Of a stretch of DNA of 9,155 nucleotides, positions 1 to 4,962 are shown piece by piece (positions within the stretch are counted from its first letter, which is position 1; every line of letters starts with the position of its first letter). The stretch comes from Propionibacteriaceae bacterium (GTDB taxonomy: Bacteria > Actinomycetota > Actinomycetes > Propionibacteriales > Propionibacteriaceae), in contig DMIX01000027.1 in assembly GCA_003451975.1 (NCBI GenBank), forward strand, positions 1-9,155, in the 5' to 3' direction. The position numbers and the translations under genes are program-made. The notes under the pieces were generated by a model that did no database searches, was not told the origin of the DNA, and was given only the letters and a program-made list of their open reading frames with translations.

Positions 1-81
1 GGTGAGGGTCACGTTCAGCGTGGGCCGTGCCCTCGAATCCAGAATCTCCAGCGCACTGACGTGGGTGATGTTGAATGCCAT
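1..81 (-). CDS. eno: Enolase (phosphopyruvate hydratase) family protein, N-terminal 27 residues only
   Basis: Read on the minus strand from an ATG at 81-79, the frame gives MAFNITHVSALEILDSR followed by ARPTLNVTLT and then leaves the window. This matches the start of enolase, where I-x-x-(V/I)-x-A-x-E-I-L-D-S-R-G-N-P-T is nearly invariant. Enolase converts 2-phosphoglycerate to phosphoenolpyruvate in the cytoplasm (established). The start is supported by a purine-rich GGGGAAAGG at about 89-97 on the minus strand. One oddity is that the usual SRGNPT active-site loop reads SRARPT and the next strand is LNVTLT, so this may be a divergent or second enolase paralogue rather than the main glycolytic copy. 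Only the N-terminal domain start is visible, so catalytic residues cannot be checked. Family assignment is fairly sure; paralogue status is inference. Confidence 0.82.
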   Translation of the reverse strand, partial: MAFNITHVSALEILDSRARPTLNVTLT

Positions 82-104
82 TGTCGGCCCTTTCCCCGAT
101 CACG

Positions 105-121
105 GACTCCACGGTGGAGTC
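105..121. promoter_or_regulatory. 17-bp palindrome upstream of the enolase start
   Basis: GACTCCAC, one central base, then GTGGAGTC: two perfect 8-bp arms. The centre lies 32 bp upstream of the enolase ATG on the minus strand, where an operator or 5'-leader hairpin would sit. The arms are seen in the sequence; regulatory function is inferred. No run of T follows on either strand, so a terminator is unlikely. Confidence 0.4.
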
Positions 122-472
122 TCGGTGGTGGCCGCGGGGTTCCTCGGTGGTGGGGCGGGCCTTCGGCTCGTCACCGCACGAATGCGACACGGCACACAGC
201 TAGGGACTGTTGGTCGCGACTGCGACGGTTCGGTTCGGGTGAGCCCCACCACCTGATTCCGACCCTACCTCGCCCGTGCGTGGCTCGTCGGAGCGCTGTG
301 AAATGGTCACTGCGTGAAACCCCAGCGGTCACGATGTGGTCAAGCAGGCTGGTGGCACGCGGTCTGTCGCGCGACTCGCGCATGTGAAGTCCTCGTGACG
401 AACTCGGTTCCACCCTTGTCGGCGACCGATGCCGCTGGCCAAGATCGTCGCGACAGACCGGACTCGGCACCC

Positions 473-478
473 AGGAGA
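473..478 (+). promoter_or_regulatory. Ribosome binding site of the Rop-like gene
   Basis: AGGAGA lies 9 nt before the ATG at 488. It decides the start: an upstream in-frame ATG exists at 314, but the intervening codons look non-coding (Arg/Pro/Ser/Ala-rich) while the protein after 488 has a clean family match. Confidence 0.6.
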
Positions 479-487
479 CAGGCCACT

Positions 488-682
488 ATGAGCGATCGCG
501 AATCACTGGAGGAAGAACTGCGCAAGATCACGTTCTCGGCGGGCCAGTTGAAGCTCGACCTCCATGACTTGGCCGAGGATCTCCCGCTGGACTGGGAGCG
601 CATCCCTGAGGTCGCTGCCCGTACCCACGCCGCCTACGCGCGCATCGCGGAGCTTCGCGAGCGTATTGCCGACCTCGATTAG
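488..682 (+). CDS. Small Rop-like helical protein (DUF683 / CCE_0567-type)
   Basis: A 64-residue acidic protein that should fold as a two-helix hairpin: helix 1 around residues 4-30, a turn at DLPLDW (31-36), and helix 2 around 38-62. The core motif LDLHDLAEDLP (23-33) followed by W-E-R-I-P-E-V-A and an A-Y-x-x-x-A-E-L helix closely resembles what I remember of the Rop-like family (PF05082, DUF683, CCE_0567). Members of that family usually sit beside nifX in nitrogen-fixation clusters. His26 and the nearby acidic residues are the candidate metal ligands. No nif gene is visible here and the gene appears monocistronic, so the role is unknown. The start is fixed by AGGAGA 9 nt upstream. Family assignment rests on motif memory, not a search; being a real gene is more certain than the family name. 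Confidence 0.68.
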   Translation: MSDRESLEEELRKITFSAGQLKLDLHDLAEDLPLDWERIPEVAARTHAAYARIAELRERIADLD

Positions 683-707
683 GGCAGGTCTTCTGGCGCC
701 CACATTA

Positions 708-725
708 TCGGCACGATCGTGCCGA
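708..725. promoter_or_regulatory. Palindromic operator 1 of the hipBA upstream array
   Basis: TCGGCACGATCGTGCCGA is a perfect 18-bp palindrome, starting 26 nt after the Rop-like stop codon and 139 nt before the hipB start. It shares the GGCACGA/TCGTGCC core with two further palindromes downstream. HipB proteins are known to bind inverted repeats in front of their own operons; binding here is inferred. Confidence 0.6.
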
Positions 726-762
726 ACCCGTACCTGGGTGGCTTCATATTGGCCAGGAGTGG

Positions 763-792
763 CCTATTTAGGCACGAGCGTGCCTAAATAGG
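763..792. promoter_or_regulatory. Palindromic operator 2 of the hipBA upstream array (longest)
   Basis: Perfect 14-bp arms CCTATTTAGGCACG and CGTGCCTAAATAGG flank a 2-nt centre (AG). The inner part GGCACGAGCGTGCC is the same core as the other two sites. The tiny loop and the absence of a following T-run argue for a protein-binding site rather than a terminator of the Rop-like gene, although a transcript through it could fold. Confidence 0.65.
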
Positions 793-812
793 GTTGTTCA
801 GGCCAGAGGCGC

Positions 813-840
813 GTGACACGATGGTACGAATAGGCATGAT
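813..840 (+). promoter_or_regulatory. Candidate hipBA promoter
   Basis: GTGACA (813-818) and CATGAT (835-840) are separated by 16 bp and match the -35 and -10 consensus at 5 and 4 of 6 positions. The -10 element would overlap operator 3, which fits autorepression by HipB, and transcription would begin a few bases before the GGAGG site. Actinobacterial promoters are degenerate, so this is only a candidate. Confidence 0.35.
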
Positions 841-851
841 CATGCCGATTC
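828..851. promoter_or_regulatory. Palindromic operator 3 of the hipBA upstream array
   Basis: GGCATGATCATGCC (833-846) is a perfect 14-bp palindrome. Flanking GAAT and ATTC extend it to 24 bp with one mismatched pair (832/847). It ends directly before the hipB ribosome binding site, so a bound repressor would block the promoter. Its centre lies 62 bp from operator 2. Confidence 0.6.
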
Positions 852-863
852 GGAGGCGTAGCC

Positions 864-1067
864 ATGGAGTCCCTCGCGGAGTTGTCGCGACAGCGTCGCA
901 AGGCGTTGCGGCTTACCCAGGCACAGTTGGCTGAACTTGCCGGGGTGTCGGAGCGCTATGTGCGATTGGTGGAGGCAGGCAAAGTCAGTGTGCGACTAGA
1001 CAAGCTGCAGGCGCTGCTCGAAGTGCTCGGGCTGCGATTGCGCGTTGAGCTTCGGAGCCCGTCGTGA
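864..1067 (+). CDS. hipB: HipB-type antitoxin / XRE-family autorepressor
   Basis: A 67-residue protein that is essentially one XRE-type helix-turn-helix domain (residues about 6-60). Helices 2 and 3 are LTQAQLAELAGVSERYVRLVEAGK, the classic HTH_3 pattern, and the C-terminal part LDKLQALLEVLGLRLRVEL is typical of short Y4mF/HipB-like antitoxins. It should dimerise, bind the palindromes upstream and repress the operon, and hold the HipA kinase inactive (family knowledge). The ATG at 864 follows GGAGG (852-856) with a 7-nt spacer. The stop codon overlaps the hipA GTG start (GTGA), indicating translational coupling. It is shorter than E. coli HipB (88 residues) and lacks that protein's C-terminal tail. 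Confidence 0.9.
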   Translation: MESLAELSRQRRKALRLTQAQLAELAGVSERYVRLVEAGKVSVRLDKLQALLEVLGLRLRVELRSPS

Positions 1068-2263
1068 CCGATCCCCGTGAGGTTCGCCGTGCCGTGGTCT
1101 TCAAGGGCGGAGTGGCCGCTGCGACTCTTACCCGTCGAGACGGTGGCGTCCGCTTCGAATATCTGGACCAGTACGCCGGGCCGCCGGTGGCGCATACCCT
1201 GCCGCCGGATCGGCCACAGGACACTGTTGCCGGCGCCGTGCCTGCCTTCTTCGCCAATCTGCTGCCTGAAGGTCGACGTCTGAACGCCTTGTTACGGATG
1301 GTGAAGACCTCGGCTGACGATGAGTTCAGCCTGCTGTTGGCTGTGGGCTCCGATGTGGTGGGCGATGTCGCTGTGGTCGCCGATGGGGTGGATCCGGTCG
1401 AGGTTTCTCCCACGGTGGCAGATCTCAGGGATCTGGCAGATCTGCGGTTCAGCGACCTCCTCGCCGAGCGAGGGTTCGTCGATCGTCAGGGTCTTGCTGG
1501 TGTTCAGGACAAGCTCTCGGCGGGCATGATCACGTTTCCGGCCCGGGTCGGCTCAGGGCCGGCAATCGTGAAGCTCGATCCACCCGACTATCCACATGCC
1601 GTGGTCAACGAGCATTACTTCTTGGGCCTGGCGCGGGCATTGAAACTGCCGGTTTCCGCGGCTCGGCTTGTGCATGATTCCGATGGGCGGCACGGCTTGG
1701 TGGTGAAGCGTTTCGACCGCAAGATCGGTGCTGATGGCGCTATGATCCGGCTCGCGGTCGAAGACGCTCTGCAGCTTCTGGGCCGGTACCCAGCGGAGAA
1801 ATACTTGGTCACCAGCGAGCAGCTCGCAGAGGCTGTACGCCAGCCGTGCGCGGCATCTGCGGTTGCGGCGCGGGCGGTGCTTCAGCAGATCGCTTTCGCC
1901 TGGCTTACCGGCAATGGTGATCTCCATGCCAAGAACGTGTCGGTGCTGCAGCAGCCGGACGGGGAATGGCGAGTGGCGCCGGTCTACGACGTACCGAGCA
2001 CCCTGCCCTACGGCGATAGCTCGATGGCCTTGCGTTTGCAGGGGACTCGCCAGAACCTCAGCCGGAAGCGATTTCTCGCTTTTGGCGCTGAGTTGGGGTT
2101 GGGTCTCGCGGCGGTCGAACGGGCGTTGAACGAGGTGCTCAGTGTCACCGAACCAATGCTGGACGACCTTGCCGACGGTGTCCTGCCGTGGACTGTGAGC
2201 CAACGCCGGGAGGTTGTGCGGCAGTTGCGCGTCCGCCGGGCCGCGCTGGAGGGAGCGGCCTGA
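1064..2263 (+). CDS. hipA: HipA-type serine/threonine kinase toxin
   Basis: A 399-residue HipA. Such kinases phosphorylate glutamyl-tRNA synthetase or related targets, stalling translation and promoting growth arrest (known for E. coli HipA; target here not visible). The N-terminal subdomain (about 10-108) has the typical FFANLLPEGRRL stretch (62-73). The kinase core has the glycine loop GLAGVQDKLS (143-152), a candidate ATP lysine in IVKLD (168-172), KRFDR (215-219), the catalytic segment GNGDLHAKN (283-291; Asp286, Asn291), and YDV (308-310), whose Asp309 is the DFG-like metal ligand. The 23-residue Asp286-Asp309 spacing equals that of E. coli Asp309-Asp332. The position matching the autophosphorylated E. 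coli Ser150 appears to be Gly143. The GTG start overlaps the hipB stop, with GGAG at 1054-1057. The kinase residues are intact, so the toxin looks functional. Confidence 0.93.
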   Translation: MTDPREVRRAVVFKGGVAAATLTRRDGGVRFEYLDQYAGPPVAHTLPPDRPQDTVAGAVPAFFANLLPEGRRLNALLRMVKTSADDEFSLLLAVGSDVVGDVAVVADGVDPVEVSPTVADLRDLADLRFSDLLAERGFVDRQGLAGVQDKLSAGMITFPARVGSGPAIVKLDPPDYPHAVVNEHYFLGLARALKLPVSAARLVHDSDGRHGLVVKRFDRKIGADGAMIRLAVEDALQLLGRYPAEKYLVTSEQLAEAVRQPCAASAVAARAVLQQIAFAWLTGNGDLHAKNVSVLQQPDGEWRVAPVYDVPSTLPYGDSSMALRLQGTRQNLSRKRFLAFGAELGLGLAAVERALNEVLSVTEPMLDDLADGVLPWTVSQRREVVRQLRVRRAALEGAA

Positions 2264-2270
2264 TCTCTAA

Positions 2271-2530
2271 CCCGAGGGGGACTGTCTGTCTGCCCCTGGC
2301 GGTGGTCGGCTGGCTACACCGGAGCTCAGTCACGGTGAGACCGCCGACCAGCCGATCTGCGTTTTCGGCGATGCAGGTGGCATGTTGCGCCTCTTTGACC
2401 CGAACGGCGGGCAGTATCACTCGGCACTCAGCCTCGGCAAGAGCATTGAGGCATCCTCGGCGATCCCCATCAACATGCTCGTGGTTGCCTCCTACGACAC
2501 GGTGATCTTCGGCGTGCGGATCTCCTGTTC
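2271..2530 (+). pseudogene. Possible remnant of a WD40-like beta-propeller protein (C-terminal blade)
   Basis: The frame starting after the TAA at 2268-2270 reads ICVFGDAGGMLRLFDPNGG and, about 20 residues later, INMLVVASYDTVIFGVRI. The first resembles the strand pattern of a WD40 blade (hydrophobic strand, G-D-x-x-G-x-x-R-L-x-D-P-x-x-G). The second resembles the closing strand common at the ends of actinobacterial WD40 proteins. Codons here are GC-rich at third positions, as in real genes of this window. There is no start codon or ribosome binding site near the front and no stop near the expected end; the frame drifts on to 2891 in non-protein-like sequence. This looks like a fragment left by deletion or recombination. 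The fold call comes from pattern reading and is tentative. Confidence 0.3.
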
Positions 2531-2669
2531 AAGCCAGCTTCCGACGAACGGCCTAGCCGTTGGGTCATCCCCAGGACCCGCGAGGAGTCGGGTTGCGGAG
2601 ACCACCCGTCGGCCCGGAGGCTTCTCCGAGAGGTTCACCGACGAGGCCTTCAACTGCGGGCGATCGCGA

Positions 2670-2691
2670 TGTCGAGATGCAGCGAAGTCTG
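2670..2691. repeat. Left copy of a 22-bp inverted repeat
   Basis: TGTCGAGATGCAGCG (2670-2684) recurs exactly on the opposite strand at 3102-3116. The match extends to 22 bp with 20 identities (the right copy covers 3095-3116). The copies are about 400 bp apart and flank most of the gene-free stretch. The repeat is seen; its origin is not known. Confidence 0.5.
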
Positions 2692-2950
2692 AACGCGGAT
2701 GCTCTCGGAAGTCTGCACAGAAGGCGCCGTCCTCTAGGGGCGTGCAGAGTTCGATGATGAGCGGGCTGGCTCGCGTGTTGACTCGATACCGTCCGTCCGA
2801 GCCGCGCCAAGGTGGGCGGCGACCGGATCTTTGGCCCGAACAGCCCAGTCGCTGGGTCTGTTTCGACCGACGTCGGCGTGAGGCCGGATGAGCGGGATGC
2901 TCCTGTACGTCTGAGGTCTGCGCGTCTTGCCTGGGCGGGGTTTCGTCTTA

Positions 2951-3067
2951 TGAGGCGCTGGCTTGGATCGCATTGTGACGTGCGATGACCTCGGTAGTAA
3001 TCTGCTCGATCGTGCCGGCCGGCAAGTCCGGCGGAATCTGAAGTGCGACCGGAGTCTCAGGAACTTC
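2951..3067 (-). pseudogene. Short open C-terminal-like fragment of an unrecognised protein
   Basis: On the minus strand, 39 codons between TGA (3070-3068) and TAA (2950-2948) read ETPVALQIPPDLPAGTIEQ followed by ITTEVIARHNAIQ. The peptide has balanced composition and a plausible loop-helix pattern, unlike the Arg/Pro-rich noise around it. There is no ATG or GTG start and no ribosome binding site, so as it stands it cannot be a complete gene; it may be the 3' remnant of one. I do not recognise the family. Confidence 0.22.
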
Positions 3068-3094
3068 TCATTCAGAATGCGACACCCCCATTTA

Positions 3095-3116
3095 CAGAGT
3101 GCGCTGCATCTCGACA
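3095..3116. repeat. Right copy of the 22-bp inverted repeat, beside a degenerate third copy in the dnaB 3' end
   Basis: Read on the minus strand this is TGTCGAGATGCAGCG then CACTCTG, 20 of 22 identical to 2670-2691. It lies 32 bp downstream of the dnaB stop. The last codons of dnaB (minus strand, 3165-3151: GTCGACATGCAGCAC) match the core GTCGAGATGCAGCGCAC with a few differences, so a partial copy of the gene's 3' end appears just outside the gene. Confidence 0.45.
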
Positions 3117-3147
3117 GCGGAGCGCTCGTCCCGTGATCCCGAGCGGC

Positions 3148-4515
3148 TCAGTGCTGCATGTCGACGAAGCGGCTGTAGTGGCCCTGGAAGGCGACCTGGA
3201 CGGTTCGGGTTTGGCCGTTACGGTGCTTGGCGACGATCAGGTCGGCTTCGCCGGCACGCTCGGACTGGTTGTTGTACATGTCCTCGCGGTGCAGCAACAC
3301 CACGACGTCGGCGTCCTGCTCCAGGGAGCCGGATTCACGCAAGTCGCTGAGCATCGGTTTCTTGTCGGTGCGCTGTTCCGGGCCACGGTTGAGCTGGGAG
3401 AGCGCGACCACCGGAACTTCGAGCTCCTTGGCCAGCAGCTTCATCTGGCGGGAGAACTCCGACACCTCCAACTGACGCGATTCCACGCGCTTGCCCGAGG
3501 TCATCAACTGCATGTAGTCGACGATGACGAGCTTGAGGTCGTTGCGCTGCTTGAGGCGGCGGGCCTTCGCTCGGATCTCCATCATCGTCTGGTTGGGCGA
3601 ATCGTCGATGAACAGCGGCGCCGAGGACACTTCTGCGGTCTTCTGGGCGATGCGGCGCCAGTTCTCCTCACTCATGTTGCCGCGACGAATCTCGTTCAGC
3701 GGCACCTGGGCCTCCGCCGAGATCAGGCGCATCACGATTTCGGTCTTCGTCATTTCCAGGCTGAAGAAGGCCGCGCACAGACCGTTCTTGATCGACGCCG
3801 CTCGAGCGAAGTCCAAGCCGAGGGTTGACTTACCCATGCCGGGTCGGGCGGCGATGATGACCATCTGGCCGGGATGCAATCCATTGGTGAGGTCATCCAG
3901 GTCGAGGAAGCCGGTTGGAACCCCAGCCATCACGCCGTTGTTGCTCAGCGCCTCCATCTCGTCGAGCGTGGCTTCCATCAAGACACTCAGCGGCTGGTAG
4001 TCCTCGCTGGCCTTGCCTTCGGCGACCTCGTAGATGGCTTGCTGAGCGACATCGACGATCCCTGCTACATCGCCACGTCCGGAATAGCCCAACTGCGAGA
4101 TCTTCATCGCCGCCTCGACCAGGCGACGCAGCACCGCCTTCTCCCGGACGATCTCGGCGTAGTAGGCCGCGTTCGAGGCGATGGAGACCGTGGCCAGCAG
4201 ATCGTGCAGATACATGTGGCCACCGGCGCGAGCCAGATCGCCACGCTTGGTCAGTTCGTCGGCCACGGTGATCGCGTCGGCCGGTTCGCCGCGGCTGTAC
4301 AGATTCAAGATCGTGTCGAAGATGATCTCGTGGGAGGGCCGGTAGAAGTCACGGCCTTTGAGGACTTCGGCCACATCGCCGATGGCATCCTTGGACATGA
4401 GCATGGCGCCCAACACGCTCTGCTCAGCACCGACATCCTGTGGGGGCGTGCGATCAACACCACCGTGTTCTGCGTCGGCTTCAGCGCCGTACGGCATCAC
4501 TTCAGCAAGTGACAT
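3148..4515 (-). CDS. dnaB: Replicative DNA helicase DnaB
   Basis: A 455-residue hexameric 5'-3' helicase that unwinds DNA at the replication fork and recruits primase. The N-terminal DnaB domain (about 24-126; PPQDVGAEQSVLGAML) is followed by a linker and the RecA-like C-terminal domain (about 195-452). Walker A is ARPGMGKST (223-231), Walker B LVIVDYMQLM (329-338, Asp333), motif H3 ALSQLNRGPE (371-380, Gln374), and the distal arginine region KHRNGQTR (430-437). Length is normal and no intein interrupts it, unlike several actinobacterial dnaB genes. The ATG at 4515 has GGAAGG 6 nt upstream on the minus strand; a second Met at residue 7 is less likely. The usual upstream neighbours rpsF-ssb-rpsR-rplI are absent; instead it is divergent from csoR. 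Confidence 0.97.
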   Translation of the reverse strand: MSLAEVMPYGAEADAEHGGVDRTPPQDVGAEQSVLGAMLMSKDAIGDVAEVLKGRDFYRPSHEIIFDTILNLYSRGEPADAITVADELTKRGDLARAGGHMYLHDLLATVSIASNAAYYAEIVREKAVLRRLVEAAMKISQLGYSGRGDVAGIVDVAQQAIYEVAEGKASEDYQPLSVLMEATLDEMEALSNNGVMAGVPTGFLDLDDLTNGLHPGQMVIIAARPGMGKSTLGLDFARAASIKNGLCAAFFSLEMTKTEIVMRLISAEAQVPLNEIRRGNMSEENWRRIAQKTAEVSSAPLFIDDSPNQTMMEIRAKARRLKQRNDLKLVIVDYMQLMTSGKRVESRQLEVSEFSRQMKLLAKELEVPVVALSQLNRGPEQRTDKKPMLSDLRESGSLEQDADVVVLLHREDMYNNQSERAGEADLIVAKHRNGQTRTVQVAFQGHYSRFVDMQH

Positions 4516-4646
4516 TGCACACCTTCCAACCGTGTCCTGGTTCGGGGGGTGGATCCTCTATGGAGCAACCTAGGACGCGGCTCTGACAATCATTCAGCTC
4601 CTCGATCGGGCAACCGTAGTCCTGCCGAGGACGCAACCTCAATGCC

Positions 4647-4682
4647 TTCATCCACAGCACCCTGTGGATGAAATGGGGATAA
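4647..4682. promoter_or_regulatory. Cluster of DnaA-box-like 9-mers, two of them in an 11-bp-arm palindrome
   Basis: TTCATCCACAG (4647-4657), four spacer bases, then CTGTGGATGAA (4662-4672) form a perfect inverted repeat. Within it TCATCCACA and TGTGGATGA each match the DnaA box TTATCCACA (or its complement) at 8 of 9 positions, and TGGGGATAA (4674-4682) is a third 8-of-9 match. The site lies about 130-170 bp upstream of the dnaB ATG. It could bind DnaA and tie dnaB expression to initiation, or be a hairpin or operator of another protein. No T-run follows, so a terminator is unlikely. The sequence match is direct; the function is inferred. Confidence 0.4.
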
Positions 4683-4887
4683 CTGGGGGGCTGCGGCGCG
4701 AGGCCTGTGCATGGCCCGGTGGTCGTTGTGTGGACACAGTTCACCACTTTCCTCGGACATGAGGCTGACAAGGGCAGTTGCACTCGCAACGGTGTGGACC
4801 AAGGAATTCCTGGGTGAACTTTCGGCAACGATCAGCCACTTGACAGACCACCCTGACGAGGGTGTAGTGCAGGCCTGCGGCGGTGGG

Positions 4888-4896
4888 TTATGCACA
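4888..4896 (+). promoter_or_regulatory. Isolated DnaA-box-like 9-mer
   Basis: TTATGCACA differs from TTATCCACA at one position. It lies 30 bp before the csoR operator. Weaker 7-of-9 relatives are at 4729-4737 and 4793-4801, and a bare TCCACA core at 4902-4907. A single such 9-mer could be chance; it is listed because of the cluster at 4647-4682. Confidence 0.25.
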
Positions 4897-4914
4897 TCGC
4901 GTCCACATCCTCGC

Positions 4915-4944
4915 TTGGGGTTGGGTACCCCAGGGGGGTATTCT
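4915..4944 (+). promoter_or_regulatory. csoR-copZ-copA promoter with a CsoR-type operator
   Basis: TACCCC (4926-4931), AGG, GGGGTA (4935-4940) is a G-tract inverted repeat with flanking TA, the hallmark of CsoR/RcnR-family operators. TTGGGG (4915-4920) and TATTCT (4939-4944) are possible -35 and -10 elements 18 bp apart, so the operator fills the spacer and touches the -10. Apo-CsoR would block the promoter and Cu(I)-CsoR would leave it. The operator match is strong; the exact hexamers are uncertain. Confidence 0.7.
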
Positions 4945-4962
4945 GGCTAGGGAGGATAGAAA

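Larger units (their letters stand above)
82..487. other. Gene-free divergent intergenic region between the enolase gene and the Rop-like gene
   Basis: About 400 bp separate the enolase start (minus strand) from the small plus-strand gene at 488. Frames that stay open here are rich in Arg, Pro and His, match no family I recognise, and lack convincing ribosome binding sites, so I call none. The stretch presumably holds both divergent promoters, but no hexamer pair is convincing. The clearest structure is the palindrome at 105-121. The 8-bp palindrome GTCGCGAC occurs twice (213-220 and 447-454), but in GC-rich DNA this is weak. Confidence 0.6.
2264..3147. other. Gene-poor stretch of about 880 bp between hipA and dnaB, probably decayed accessory DNA
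   Basis: No intact gene with a convincing ribosome binding site and family match is visible on either strand. A plus-strand frame stays open from an ATG at 2382 to 2891, but only its first part has protein-like composition; after about 2530 it becomes Arg/Ser/Pro-rich. What can be supported is a propeller-like remnant (2271-2530), a short open fragment on the minus strand (2951-3067), and an inverted repeat (2670-2691 against 3095-3116). No clear terminator of hipA or dnaB was found. Confidence 0.5.
4516..4962. other. 447-bp divergent intergenic region between dnaB and csoR
   Basis: No convincing gene is visible. Short open frames on both strands have non-protein-like composition and no family match. 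The region holds the dnaB ribosome binding site at its left end, a palindrome of DnaA-box-like sequences (4647-4682), scattered TGTGGA/TCCACA cores up to 4907, and the csoR operator-promoter at its right end. No confident dnaB promoter hexamers were found. Confidence 0.6.

Noticed and set aside
763..792. Rho-independent terminator of the Rop-like gene
   Set aside because: The stem is long, but the loop is 2 nt, there is no T-run after it, and the core is shared with two other palindromes, so an operator fits better.
1553..2203. A 216-residue minus-strand open frame
   Set aside because: It is antisense to the kinase core of hipA and matches no family; typical shadow in high-GC DNA.
2382..2891. 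A full-length 169-residue gene in the hipA-dnaB gap
   Set aside because: Only the front of the frame is protein-like; the rest is Arg/Ser/Pro-rich, and there is no ribosome binding site before the ATG. Kept only as a possible remnant.
3123..3145. dnaB terminator
   Set aside because: CGCTCG and CGAGCG give only a 6-bp stem with an 11-nt loop and no U-tract on the minus strand.
3043..3828. A 261-residue plus-strand open frame
   Set aside because: It lies almost wholly opposite dnaB, which has intact helicase motifs, and is a His/Leu-rich antisense shadow.
3148..4515. Intein in dnaB
   Set aside because: The reading frame is continuous through Walker A, Walker B and H3 at normal spacing and the total length is 455 residues.
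4502..4828. A 108-residue minus-strand gene upstream of dnaB
   Set aside because: Pro/Cys-rich composition, no family match, overlaps the dnaB start region and the DnaA-box-like palindrome.
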